Source: Parvularcula sp964219355 (GTDB lineage Bacteria > Pseudomonadota > Alphaproteobacteria > Caulobacterales > Parvularculaceae). Taken from it: a stretch of 64,000 nt of DNA. How positions within the stretch are numbered: position 1 is the first letter of the stretch; each line of letters opens with the position of its first letter. The notes under the pieces were generated by a model. It was given only the letters and a program-made list of their open reading frames with translations, was not told the origin of the DNA and did no database searches. The position numbers and the translations under genes are program-made. The stretch is taken from NCBI GenBank assembly GCA_964219355.1, contig CAXPOZ010000005.1, positions 310,001-374,000 of the forward strand, given 5' to 3'. Of the stretch, positions 25,748 through 34,669 are shown one piece after another.

Positions 25748-26767
25748 ATGACCGGCCCACGCACCCTCTATGTCGTGGGCGGAGAAAGACGCCCTTCCAT
25801 CGGCGTTCCTGAATGGGAAACCGGTGTGGCGGGCCTGATCTATGAAGTGACTGTCAGCCCGGAGGGCGAAACAACCTCTCGCGAATTCTGGCGCTACACG
25901 ATCGACGATGCCGCGCCTTACACCGGCACAAGCACGCCTGTCGTTTTCAAGTCGAGCAGCCGGATCGGCGATCGCTTCCTCCTCTGTACAGTGACGGAAA
26001 TCCTCGATTTCGATCCGCAGACGAAAGAGATCCTGCGTCGGGTCACCCATCCATGGTTCAATGATGTCCACCATGTCAGCGCATCGGCAGATGACACGCT
26101 GCTGGTCGTCATCACCGGTCTCGACATGGCCGTGCGGATGAACTGGGACGGTGAGATCATGGAGGAATGGTCTGCCCTGCCTGAAAGTTCGCCCTGGGAG
26201 TATTTCGAGAAAGGGACAGATTACCGGCAGGTGCCGACGACTAAGCCTCATAAATCGCACCCGAACTATATCTGCGAGGTCGAGGGAGAGCTTTGGCTCA
26301 CCCGCTTTCACCAGCGCGACGCCATCAATCTGGGCGATCCGTCGCGGCGCATGGCCATTCCGGTCGGCAATCCGCATGACGGGGAGATCGGCCCTCTTGG
26401 CCGTCACTGGTTCACAACGACGAATGGCCAGCTCGCCATCATCAAACGGTCACTGCCAGAAGCGCCCGAGATTTACGATCTGAATGCCATTATCGGCGCG
26501 GGCCGCCCGCTCGGCTGGTGCCGGGGGCTCTATTTTATCTCTGCCACCGAAATCGTGGTCGGTTTCTCCCGCCTACGACGTACGCGGATTGAAGAAAATG
26601 TCCGCTGGGTGAAAGATCAGGTCAAACAGGGGCTCGGGCTTGCCGGCCCCGCAGACCTCACGCCGCTACCGACCCGGATCGCTTGTATTGATCTGACGAA
26701 AGGGGAGCAGCGCTGGACGGTCGATTTCTCCGGCACGCCGCTGTCAGAGATTTTCTCGATCCTCTGA
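25748..26767 (+). CDS. Unknown protein, probable beta-propeller
   Basis: I do not recognise a family for this 339-residue protein. It has no signal peptide. It is rich in short beta-strands with repeated patterns such as RFLLCTVTEILDFD, DDTLLVVITGL and GLYFISATEIVVGFSR, and with His/Asn-containing turns (NDVHHVS, KSHPNYIC). This resembles six- or seven-bladed propellers of the DUF4915 or arylsulfotransferase-like type. It lies 6 bp after cobS and is likely co-transcribed with it, in the position where cobT is often found. It is not CobT-like in sequence. Confidence 0.8.
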   Translation: MTGPRTLYVVGGERRPSIGVPEWETGVAGLIYEVTVSPEGETTSREFWRYTIDDAAPYTGTSTPVVFKSSSRIGDRFLLCTVTEILDFDPQTKEILRRVTHPWFNDVHHVSASADDTLLVVITGLDMAVRMNWDGEIMEEWSALPESSPWEYFEKGTDYRQVPTTKPHKSHPNYICEVEGELWLTRFHQRDAINLGDPSRRMAIPVGNPHDGEIGPLGRHWFTTTNGQLAIIKRSLPEAPEIYDLNAIIGAGRPLGWCRGLYFISATEIVVGFSRLRRTRIEENVRWVKDQVKQGLGLAGPADLTPLPTRIACIDLTKGEQRWTVDFSGTPLSEIFSIL

Positions 26768-26785
26768 GCCGCGTCAGAGGGGCTC

Positions 26786-28114
26786 TTACCCCGCTACGCC
26801 ATCCTCTTTTGCGCCTTGCGCCACAGCGGCAGGCACGACCTCACCCAAGCGGGCATCGAATGGCTTAGGCAGGATATAATTCTGTCCAAAGACGAAATCG
26901 TCATTCGGATAGGCGTCGATCGTTTCCTTCCCCGGCTTTGAGCGCGCAAGCTCGGCAATGGCGAGCGCGGCCGCCCGCTGCATCGCTGGGGTGATCGAAT
27001 GCGCCCGCGCATCAAGCGCCCCGCGGAAGAGGAATGGGAAACAAAGGACGTTATTCACCTGATTGGCAAAATCCGAGCGCCCCGTTGCGACAATCGCATC
27101 GGAAGCGACTTCCAGCGCATGGGCAGGCCAGACTTCCGGCTCCGGATTGGCCAGCGCAAAGATGATCGGCGCCTTGTTCATATGCGCAATCCAGAGCGGA
27201 TTGAGCGCAGCGGCTTTCGAGACGCCAAGGAACATGTCCGCGCCTTCAAGCGCTTTGGCGAGAGATTTGGGACCCTTGCCTTCCTTTGCATAGACCGCGC
27301 GCCGTGCCTCCAGCCCCTTGCGGGAAGTGGTTACACATCCTTGACTGTCAAACAGGGTGATATTGTCCTTGGGCAGACCTTGTGAGGTCAGAAGATCGAG
27401 CGTCGCAATCGCCGCTGCGCCTGCGCCATTGACGACGAGCTTGAGGCATTCAAGCGTCCGTCCGGTCAACTCCAGCGCATTGATCAGCCCTGCATAGATC
27501 ACGGTTGCCGTGCCATGCTGGTCATCATGGAACACAGGAATATCCATCCGCTCACGGCAGATTTCTTCAACGATGAAACAGTCCGGCGCCTTGATATCCT
27601 CAAGATTGATCCCGCCAAAGCTCGGCCCCAAGGTCGAGATGATGTCGGCGAGCTTTTTGGGGTCTTTCTCATCAATACAGATGTCGACGGCATCGACGCC
27701 TGCGAAGGCTTTGAAGAGCGCGGCTTTGCCTTCCATGACCGGCTTTGACGCCATGGCGCCGATATTGCCCAAGCCCAGAACCGCCGTGCCGTTCGAGATA
27801 ACCGCGACCGTGTTCGACTTGTTGGTCATCTCATAAGCCGCAGCCGGATTTTTCTGGATGTCGAGACATGGACCCGCGACGCCGGGGCTGTAGGCGAGTG
27901 AAAGGTCATGCTGGGTTGCCAGCGGCTTGGTCGTGACGGCGGCCATCTTCCCGGCCGGTTCGGCCCGGTGATAGATCCGCGACTGCTCGTAAATGTCAGG
28001 GCCGCTTGTCTTGGGCACATCCGGCCCGCGCTTGGCGAGTTCCGCTGTGAACCGCGCGAAATAGTCATCTTCGCGCCTTTGTCGGCCCTTGCCGCCAAAC
28101 CATTTCGAAAACAT
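26786..28114 (-). CDS. maeB: Malic enzyme, short form without phosphotransacetylase domain
   Basis: The 442-residue protein is a malate dehydrogenase (oxaloacetate-decarboxylating). Family blocks are SLAYSPGVAGPC, the NGTAVLGLGNIG motif with the following AMASKPVMEGKAALFK, DDQHGTATV and the Rossmann motif VNGAGAAAIA. It ends near residue 440, so it lacks the C-terminal phosphate acetyltransferase-like domain of the ~760-residue MaeB form. It converts malate to pyruvate and CO2, supplying NAD(P)H. The ATG at 28114 is favoured because GAGGGG is spaced 7 nt upstream; the ATG at 28120 is too close. Confidence 0.93.
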   Translation of the reverse strand: MFSKWFGGKGRQRREDDYFARFTAELAKRGPDVPKTSGPDIYEQSRIYHRAEPAGKMAAVTTKPLATQHDLSLAYSPGVAGPCLDIQKNPAAAYEMTNKSNTVAVISNGTAVLGLGNIGAMASKPVMEGKAALFKAFAGVDAVDICIDEKDPKKLADIISTLGPSFGGINLEDIKAPDCFIVEEICRERMDIPVFHDDQHGTATVIYAGLINALELTGRTLECLKLVVNGAGAAAIATLDLLTSQGLPKDNITLFDSQGCVTTSRKGLEARRAVYAKEGKGPKSLAKALEGADMFLGVSKAAALNPLWIAHMNKAPIIFALANPEPEVWPAHALEVASDAIVATGRSDFANQVNNVLCFPFLFRGALDARAHSITPAMQRAAALAIAELARSKPGKETIDAYPNDDFVFGQNYILPKPFDARLGEVVPAAVAQGAKEDGVAG

Positions 28115-28186
28115 GCCCATACCCCTCAAGCACCAATCCCCAGACGCTCAGCCTAGAACGGGACGAGGAATTTGGAAACGGGCGAA

Positions 28187-29635
28187 TTATCCCTTTCGGC
28201 AATGAGAGAGCTCGAACCGGAACGTCCCCTCGGTCACCAGATGATAAGGCAAATAGAATTCATGCGGCGTCTCACATGACCAGCCTTCATCAGGGAAATT
28301 CAACGGCTTGATCGAGGGTTTCTGCGTCGTCACCAGAAGGATGTCATCGGCGTCTTCGGCAAGGTTCTCGATGGTCCAGGGCGAATAGACGATAAGGTCG
28401 GGACGCATCATCTTGATCGTGCCGGCGACCGACTGGTTAGCCGCAACGACGATCTCGCCCGGATCCCGCACCTCTCCGACCGCGCGTGCAATCGCCCGAA
28501 GGGGCAGGTTCTCGGTGTCGATCTTGCCCGACCCCCGATTGAGCAGGGGTTCGGCTGCCCGCTCAAAGCCGATGATGAGGAGGACGACACAAAGAGAGAT
28601 CGCCAATATCCGCGCCGTGCGGGCCTTCAGCCCGAAAATGAACCAGCGCGCGGCGACCGGCGCAAAGAGGATCAGCGCCGGGGACAGCCAGCGGTCACGG
28701 AAAACCGATGCATTGGAGATGACGACCCCGAGCACGAACAGCAAAACCGTCGCGACATTCATCCAGAAGATCAGCCGCGTATTCTGATCGACCGTGGTTC
28801 CCGCTTTGCCCCGCGCGAAAAGATAGCCGATGCCGCAAGCGAGGAAGAGAAGCGCGCCTTCGGCGGGCAGGGAACCGGCAAAATCGGTGAGCCCGCGGAA
28901 CCGGGCCATGGGCGAGCCCTCCCCCATGAACTCCTCAACCCCTTCGGCCACGACCGTCTGGTGAAAGGCGATGATGAGATAGATTGGCAATGCCGCAAGC
29001 AGGGCCGCGCCTGCCGTAATGATCAGCGAGCGGAGCTCTGGCCAGCGGGGCCGGAAGAGCCACACAAAGGCGGCAATCTCCGCTGCGATGAAGATCATCA
29101 TCGAATGCTTGGCATAAATGCCGAGTGCCCAGATGAGCGCAAGGCCCGGCGCCCATGTCTCAAACCGGGGCCGCTCACGCCCCTCTTTGACGAAATAGAG
29201 CATGCTCATGACTGTAAAGGCGATGAGCGCGGCAGAGTGCGAATACTCCCGCAGCAGATCCTCATTCACGGTCGGCAGGAGGAAGGCTAAGAGGACCGCC
29301 AGCGCCCCCCCCGTAGCCACGCCCGACATGCGCTGGCCGAGCCGGTAGAGACAGACCGCCGTCAGGATCAGCCAGACATATTTGACGAGATCCTGTGTCA
29401 GCACCCAGTAATCTGTCAGCCGCAGGAGGATATTGGTCATCCACTGATAGACCGGCATCTGCTCGTCATAAACGAGCCGCCAGTCCTGTGAGTAGACGAC
29501 CTGTTCGGCCTGATCATTGACGATAACGCCCAGCCATTGCCGGGAGATCAGATTGACCAGAATGACGATCCCGAGCGTCACACCGATCAGGATCGCGGCC
29601 CGTGAGGGGCGTTTGCCGGGATGAGACGTCGTCAT
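28187..29635 (-). CDS. GT39-like multi-pass membrane glycosyltransferase
   Basis: The 482-residue protein has about ten transmembrane helices (residues 13-365) and a soluble C-terminal part. The first loop holds a DQAEQVVYSQDW segment and then YDEQMPVYQW, typical of the acidic first-loop pattern of ArnT/PMT (GT39/GT83) enzymes. These use polyprenyl-phosphate sugars at the periplasmic face. The acceptor is unknown. It is flanked on the same strand by GNAT and malic enzyme genes, so context does not help. Confidence 0.8.
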   Translation of the reverse strand: MTTSHPGKRPSRAAILIGVTLGIVILVNLISRQWLGVIVNDQAEQVVYSQDWRLVYDEQMPVYQWMTNILLRLTDYWVLTQDLVKYVWLILTAVCLYRLGQRMSGVATGGALAVLLAFLLPTVNEDLLREYSHSAALIAFTVMSMLYFVKEGRERPRFETWAPGLALIWALGIYAKHSMMIFIAAEIAAFVWLFRPRWPELRSLIITAGAALLAALPIYLIIAFHQTVVAEGVEEFMGEGSPMARFRGLTDFAGSLPAEGALLFLACGIGYLFARGKAGTTVDQNTRLIFWMNVATVLLFVLGVVISNASVFRDRWLSPALILFAPVAARWFIFGLKARTARILAISLCVVLLIIGFERAAEPLLNRGSGKIDTENLPLRAIARAVGEVRDPGEIVVAANQSVAGTIKMMRPDLIVYSPWTIENLAEDADDILLVTTQKPSIKPLNFPDEGWSCETPHEFYLPYHLVTEGTFRFELSHCRKG

Positions 29636-29667
29636 TTCAGCTGCTTCTTTCGTGCTCGTCGGTCCTC

Positions 29668-30192
29668 CTATAGGGCGCGTCCCATGAAACGCCAGTCCCC
29701 GCGCAGCGCCTCGGGGACTTCGACTTCCGGATAGGCGGGGATGTCAGAAAAGCCCTGCGCCTCATAAAGCCGATGCGCGGACGTCATGAAGGGCGCGGTA
29801 TCGAGCCACATCTGGCGATGACCGAAACTTCTCGCATCGGCAATCAACCGCTCGACAATCTTCGCCCCGGTGCCGCCGCCACGCCCCTCCAGCGAAACAT
29901 AGACACGTTTCATCTCGGCAATCCCCTCCCTTAACGTCCGGAGTCCCCCCATCCCGACAGGCACTCCCTGTCGGCGGACAAGATAGAAAACTCCTTCGGG
30001 CGGGGTTCCCGCACAAAATTTATCTAACGCGCCCTCGACATAGTCCGGTATCGGACAACCAAGAAGATCGGCGAGGGAGAGAGAAAACCGCGCCGACACA
30101 TGTTCGGCAATCCAGTCCACATAGCCGATATTGTAACGTAGCAGCGTCTCCCGGTCGCGGGCAGTATCGGCGGGCTCAAAGGTCAGGGTCAT
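29668..30192 (-). CDS. GNAT-family N-acetyltransferase
   Basis: The 174-residue protein has the GNAT fold. There is a central strand pair (VFYLVRRQGVPVGMGGLRTL), then EMKRVYVSLEGRGGGTGAKIVERLI, the acetyl-CoA-binding R/Q-x-x-G-x-G/A loop. Next come WLDTAPFMTSAHRLYEAQGF and the C-terminal strands. The acceptor is not predictable. It lies between the glycosyltransferase and M2 peptidase genes on the same strand. Confidence 0.88.
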   Translation of the reverse strand: MTLTFEPADTARDRETLLRYNIGYVDWIAEHVSARFSLSLADLLGCPIPDYVEGALDKFCAGTPPEGVFYLVRRQGVPVGMGGLRTLREGIAEMKRVYVSLEGRGGGTGAKIVERLIADARSFGHRQMWLDTAPFMTSAHRLYEAQGFSDIPAYPEVEVPEALRGDWRFMGRAL

Positions 30193-30220
30193 GCGAAGAC
30201 CCTGACCTTCAGATGAAGAT

Positions 30221-32017
30221 TTACCAGCCGCACTGACGGCCTTCGTTCTCTTCCTCGAGATATTCCATCAGTGGACGGTAATAATCGACCAGCGCCGATG
30301 CATCCATTTGACGGGTGCCGGTGAAGAGCTCGAGGCTGTCCTGCCAGGGCTGGGAATTCCCCTTCTCAAGCATCGCGTTGAATTTCTCGCCAACCTCTTC
30401 AGAGCCGTAGAAGGTGCAGCGATGCAGCGGGCCTTCCCAGCCGATCTGGTCACAGGCGGCCTTGTAGAACTGGTACTGAAGGACGCGGGCGAGGAAATAA
30501 CGCATATAGGGTGTGTTGCCCGGAATGTGATATTTCGCGCCGGGATCGAAGGCATCGGCCGGACGCTCATTAGGCGGACGGATCCCTTGGTACTGCTCGC
30601 GCAGCGCCCACCATCCATCATTATACTCTTCGGGGCTCAGCTCGCCTGAGAAGACCTGCCAGCGCCATTTATCGACCAGAAGACCGAATGGCAGGAAGGC
30701 AACGCCGTCGAGGGCTTCCTGCATCAGAAGCGCAAGGTCACCGTCAGCAGAAGGCACACTTTCCACAAGGCCGATCTGCTGGAGATATTCCGGCGTGATG
30801 GACAGTGTAATCATGTCACCGATCGCTTCGTGGAAGCCGTCATTGGGGTCGCCACGGAACAGGGTCGGTTGCTTGTTGTAGGCACGCTGATAGAAATTAT
30901 GCCCAAGTTCATGGTGAACGGTGCGGAAATCATCCGTATTCACCTCGGTACACATCTTGATCCGGATGTCATCGACATTATCGAGGTTCCAAGCGGATGC
31001 GTGACAGACAACTTCGCGCCCCTCTGGCTTGGTGATCTGCGAGCGTTCCCAGAAGGTCTCAGGCAGCGGATCAAAACCGAGCGAGGTGAAAAAGCCTTCG
31101 GCTGTCTTCACGATTTTCAGTGGCGTGTAGCCCTTGGCAACGAGAATCTCATCGAGATCTATGCTCTCACTATCGCCGACGGGCGGCGCGACCATGTCAT
31201 AGATCGAGCCCCATCCTTGCGCCCACATATTGCCAAGGAGGTCCGCACGGATCGGTTGATCCAGCGGCACGGCTTCATCGCCATAAGCCTCGTTCAGCTT
31301 ATATTTCACATGGCACTGAAGGTTTGTATAGAGAGGTTCAACCTGCCCCCAGAGACGGTCCGTCTCTTCGGCGAAGGCATCAGGGTCCATGTCGTAATTG
31401 GACCGCCACATCTGGCCCAGATCATCATAGCCGAGCTCTTTCGCGCCGGCATTGGCGATCTCGACCATGGCAGCATAGTCGTCCTTCATCTGTTTCGAGT
31501 TCTCGCGCCATTTGGTCCAGACTTCTTCGAGCTTGGCCGGATCGCGCAGCTGCCGCATCAGGATTTCAGTCTGGTTCTGGGGAACGACTTCACCTTCGAA
31601 ATCGATCTTCCCGGTCGAATAGGCGCTGTCGAGCCGCGAGGTGATGGCGGTGAGTTCGGATGCCGCCCCATCGCGAGTCGGTGCTGGCAGGGTGATGCTC
31701 TGTTTGAGAATGTTCAGCTTACGGCGGACATCATCGGAGACGCGCGTGTTGTCAAAATCTTTCGCCCGATTGGCATAGTTGACGGCGATCTCGGTCAGCT
31801 CGGCATTGATCTTCGCTTCGAGCCAGTTGGTGTCGTAATTGATATAGGTCGCCTTGACCCACGAAATCCGCGCCGCCTCTTCCCAGAGATCGGCATAGGT
31901 GCTTTCGACCTCTTCGAGGAACTCTTTCGCCTCTCGAGCGGAGGGTTTGGCCGCCGCAGTGGCCGGCAGGCAGAGGGCGGTGGACAGCAGCAAAGTCGCC
32001 GCAAGGGTGCGTGTCAT
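30221..32017 (-). CDS. Exported M2 peptidyl-dipeptidase (ACE-like)
   Basis: The 598-residue protein has a Sec signal peptide ending near PATAAAK. The zinc motif HELGH (H369, E370, H373) and the third ligand region HEAIGDM identify the M2 angiotensin-converting-enzyme family. Further ACE features are RPADAFDPGAKYHIPGNTPYMRYF and the following FQ-x-Y-K-A segment. It removes C-terminal dipeptides in the periplasm. The ATG at 32017 has AAAAAGGGAAC upstream; an in-frame start at 32089 would add 24 residues without a signal peptide start. Confidence 0.93.
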   Translation of the reverse strand: MTRTLAATLLLSTALCLPATAAAKPSAREAKEFLEEVESTYADLWEEAARISWVKATYINYDTNWLEAKINAELTEIAVNYANRAKDFDNTRVSDDVRRKLNILKQSITLPAPTRDGAASELTAITSRLDSAYSTGKIDFEGEVVPQNQTEILMRQLRDPAKLEEVWTKWRENSKQMKDDYAAMVEIANAGAKELGYDDLGQMWRSNYDMDPDAFAEETDRLWGQVEPLYTNLQCHVKYKLNEAYGDEAVPLDQPIRADLLGNMWAQGWGSIYDMVAPPVGDSESIDLDEILVAKGYTPLKIVKTAEGFFTSLGFDPLPETFWERSQITKPEGREVVCHASAWNLDNVDDIRIKMCTEVNTDDFRTVHHELGHNFYQRAYNKQPTLFRGDPNDGFHEAIGDMITLSITPEYLQQIGLVESVPSADGDLALLMQEALDGVAFLPFGLLVDKWRWQVFSGELSPEEYNDGWWALREQYQGIRPPNERPADAFDPGAKYHIPGNTPYMRYFLARVLQYQFYKAACDQIGWEGPLHRCTFYGSEEVGEKFNAMLEKGNSQPWQDSLELFTGTRQMDASALVDYYRPLMEYLEEENEGRQCGW

Positions 32018-32193
32018 GGTGTTCCCTTTTTGTTGTTTCTCGGTAAAGCCTAGCGCGCCCGGTCGCTTCTGAGAAGGCCGCAGACGCACCCCCGAAATGA
32101 GAACGCAAACTGTATGAAAGGGGTTTCCCGGAGGGCCCTAATTCCCTATCCGGGTCGGCTGGCGAGCCGCCGGCGCAAAGCGGGAGCGCCATC

Positions 32194-33174
32194 ATGCGAT
32201 ATCTGGTCACGGGCAGTTCGGGACATCTGGGCGAGGCCCTGATGCGCAGTCTCCGCGGGAAAGGGGCCGAGGCTGTCTCCATCGACATCAAGCCCGGTCC
32301 CTTCACCGACCATGTCGGCAGCATCACGGACCCCGGCCTAGTCCGCGAGCTGATGCAGGGCATCGATGCCGTCTTTCACACCGCAACCCTGCACAAACCG
32401 CATGTTGCGACACACAGTCGTCAGGATTTCATCGACACGAATGTGACGGGCACGAATAATCTGCTTGAGGCAGCGATTAGCGAAGGGGTCGGCGCCTTTG
32501 TCTTCACCAGCACAACCAGCGCCTTCGGCGCGGCCCTAACGCCGCCGCCCGGTGCGCCCGCCGCGTGGATTACCGAAGATGTCCGCCCGGTGACAAAGAA
32601 CATCTATGGCGCAACCAAACTCGCTGCCGAAGACCTCTGCTGGCTCGCGCACAAAAAGGGCGGTCTTGATTGCTTGATCCTCAGGACGTCGAGGTTTTTC
32701 CCCGAAGAACAGGATGACCCCACTGCCCGCGCGCTATTCAGCACACCTAATGCACAAGCCAATGAGATCCTTCATCGCCGGGTCGATATCGAGGATGTCG
32801 TCAGCGCGCATCTTTTGGCAGCAGAGAAGGCAAAGCAGATCGGGTTCGGGCGCTATATCATCAGCGCCCCGACGCCGTTCACCCCGCAGGATGCGAGCGA
32901 GCTGCGAGAGAAGGCCCCGGCGGTGATCGGCAGATATGCGGATTACCAGCCCGTCTATGAAGCGCTCGGGTGGACGACGCCTGCCGGGATCGACCGTGTC
33001 TATGACAGCTCACTTGCGCAAAAAGAGCTGGGCTGGATACCGAAACATGATTTTGCCGCCGTGCTCACCCGCGTCGCGAAAGGCGGCTCCCCGCTCAGCA
33101 AACTGGCAGCAGAGGTCGGCGTGAAAGGCTATCACGAGGAGACCTTCGAAGATGGTCCCTACCCGGTCGAATAG
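32194..33174 (+). CDS. NAD-dependent epimerase/dehydratase family protein
   Basis: The 326-residue extended SDR has the cofactor motif GSSGHLG (residues 7-13) and the active-site pair Tyr/Lys in YGATK. FTSTTSAFG supplies the Ser/Thr strand. It resembles UDP-glucose 4-epimerase-type enzymes, but the substrate is not clear. GGGAGCG precedes the ATG. It converges with a sugar glycosyltransferase gene 6 bp away, so a role in surface polysaccharide synthesis is plausible but unproven. Confidence 0.87.
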   Translation: MRYLVTGSSGHLGEALMRSLRGKGAEAVSIDIKPGPFTDHVGSITDPGLVRELMQGIDAVFHTATLHKPHVATHSRQDFIDTNVTGTNNLLEAAISEGVGAFVFTSTTSAFGAALTPPPGAPAAWITEDVRPVTKNIYGATKLAAEDLCWLAHKKGGLDCLILRTSRFFPEEQDDPTARALFSTPNAQANEILHRRVDIEDVVSAHLLAAEKAKQIGFGRYIISAPTPFTPQDASELREKAPAVIGRYADYQPVYEALGWTTPAGIDRVYDSSLAQKELGWIPKHDFAAVLTRVAKGGSPLSKLAAEVGVKGYHEETFEDGPYPVE

Positions 33175-33180
33175 GCAGGG

Positions 33181-34365
33181 TCAGCCAAACTCCTTCAGCG
33201 CCGCACGCCACTCACCCAGCCCCGCGTGACCCCAGGCGGGATCGATCAAGCCGCGGCGGTCCTTATGGCTGGCAAGCAGCTCTTCGACCGCCGCGCGCCA
33301 GCTTTCGGGCGCCTCATGATCGATCGCCACACCATGCCCATGTTCCCGCAGATCGCGGGCAATCGCACCGTCCGGACTGCCAAGGAACAGGACCGGACGG
33401 TCAACAGCGAGGACACCATAATATTTCGACGGCATGATCAGCCCCTCGCATTCAGGCGCAAGGCTGATCAGATGAATATCAGCAACAGACAGGCTTTCCG
33501 ATAACCGCTCCAGCGGCTGATAGGGTTTGAAAAGGACCGTGCCGCCTTCTTCTGAGGCCGCCGCCCGTCGGACCTCATCGGCGCCCTTGCCGCCACCAAT
33601 GAAGAGCCACGCCAATCCCTCAATATGCCGTGTACGCTGTATCAACTCTGCGATCTGCGGCGGCAGATGTGCGCGGCCAAGATTGCCCGAATAAGCAATG
33701 ACCGTCTTGTCTTCGAGGTCCCATTCGCGGCGCAGCTCATTCTCCGCCTCGGGAACGGGACGGATTCGCGCATCGCACCAATTGGACAGTACCGAGATAT
33801 TCGGCTCTGGCATGCCTTCGGCGATCAGATGCTCTTTCATGTTCTCATTGAGAACGACGTTGAGCGCTGCGCCCTTGAGTGACCGGTTGCGCAGCCAGAC
33901 CAGCGATCTGCCGAGCGGGCCATTCGCCCATGACATGCCGAGCGCGCCTGCAACTTCCGGAAAAAGGTCCTGACACCAATTGACGAGCCGCGCGCCCTTC
34001 ATCTTCGAGACAAGGCCCGCCGCAACGGAAATCATCGGTGGGTCAGTCTTGGCGATCAGGACATCGCCCTTCCGCACGACATTGATCAGGGCAAGGAAGG
34101 CCGAGAGGTAATAGGTCAGGTAATCGAGCATCCGGCCAAAGACCCCTGCCCGGCCGAGCTTTGTACTCCAGACCCGGATGACCTCGACCCCGTCCAGCGT
34201 CTCGCGTTTGGGCAGATCAGCTGCGGCATCCTCATAGCCGAGACGGCTGGTGATGACCGTGACCTCATGGCCGTCGCGGACCAGCGCCTCGGCCAGATCG
34301 GTCAGGATCTGGCTCGTTGCCGAATGGTCGGGGCGGTAGAAGCGATTCGCAGCGATGATGCGCAT
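33181..34365 (-). CDS. WcaI-like GT4 glycosyltransferase
   Basis: The product is a GT-B glycosyltransferase of the WcaI/GT4 type. The start is MRIIAANRFYRPDHSATSQ, with EVTVITSRLGYE and GDVLIAKTDPPM in the N-terminal domain. The C-terminal domain has VIAYSGNLGRAH, LFIGGGKG and the acidic CEGLIMPSKYYGVLAV region, where the E-x7-E motif is expected. It should transfer a sugar from a nucleotide donor during exopolysaccharide or O-antigen synthesis. The ATG at 34365 starts the first strand of the fold; an in-frame ATG at 34404 would add 13 residues. Confidence 0.88.
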   Translation of the reverse strand: MRIIAANRFYRPDHSATSQILTDLAEALVRDGHEVTVITSRLGYEDAAADLPKRETLDGVEVIRVWSTKLGRAGVFGRMLDYLTYYLSAFLALINVVRKGDVLIAKTDPPMISVAAGLVSKMKGARLVNWCQDLFPEVAGALGMSWANGPLGRSLVWLRNRSLKGAALNVVLNENMKEHLIAEGMPEPNISVLSNWCDARIRPVPEAENELRREWDLEDKTVIAYSGNLGRAHLPPQIAELIQRTRHIEGLAWLFIGGGKGADEVRRAAASEEGGTVLFKPYQPLERLSESLSVADIHLISLAPECEGLIMPSKYYGVLAVDRPVLFLGSPDGAIARDLREHGHGVAIDHEAPESWRAAVEELLASHKDRRGLIDPAWGHAGLGEWRAALKEFG

Positions 34366-34669
34366 GGGTTGTGAGATCAGGCCTTTGAGGTCTTGAGCGC
34401 ACATACAGCGCTTCTGTGGACCGTCAATGCAGGCAGTGTGCAGCTAATTCGGCGCTCTAAAGAAACAGAACGCCTTATTCTTCTAATGAAGGCCGGCGGT
34501 TATCCACACAGTATTCGATGAGATACGGCCAATTCCCTGCCAGTGGCAACGATATAAGGGCGCTTTCGACCCCGGAACTGCTAAACTCGGATGATATCCC
34601 CCCCATTCGTGGGGGTACGCTCAATGCCGCTCACCTTAACCTGCGTTAACCAAGGGAGAGGCACATATC
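34366..34669. other. Intergenic promoter region of the large RTX gene
   Basis: This ~300-bp gap separates divergent genes and is AT-richer than its surroundings. It contains a lone perfect DnaA-box 9-mer TTATCCACA (34501-34509) and a 5-bp GC hairpin (CCCCC...GGGGG, about 34599-34616). It also has TTAACCTGCGTTAACC (34636-34651), two TTAAC half-sites with a 6-nt rather than 7-nt spacer. AAGGGAGAGG is the ribosome-binding site. I see no clear -35/-10 pair. Confidence 0.4.

Noticed and set aside
30830..32053. 407-codon frame antisense to the M2 peptidase
   Set aside because: A shadow of the real gene's codon bias; the minus-strand protein has HELGH and a signal peptide.
34501..34509. Perfect DnaA box TTATCCACA
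   Set aside because: A single box without a cluster, AT-rich unwinding region or replication genes does not support an origin.
34636..34649. TTAA-N6-TTAA before the large RTX gene as a CtrA site
   Set aside because: The spacer is 6, not 7, and it lies almost against the ribosome-binding site.
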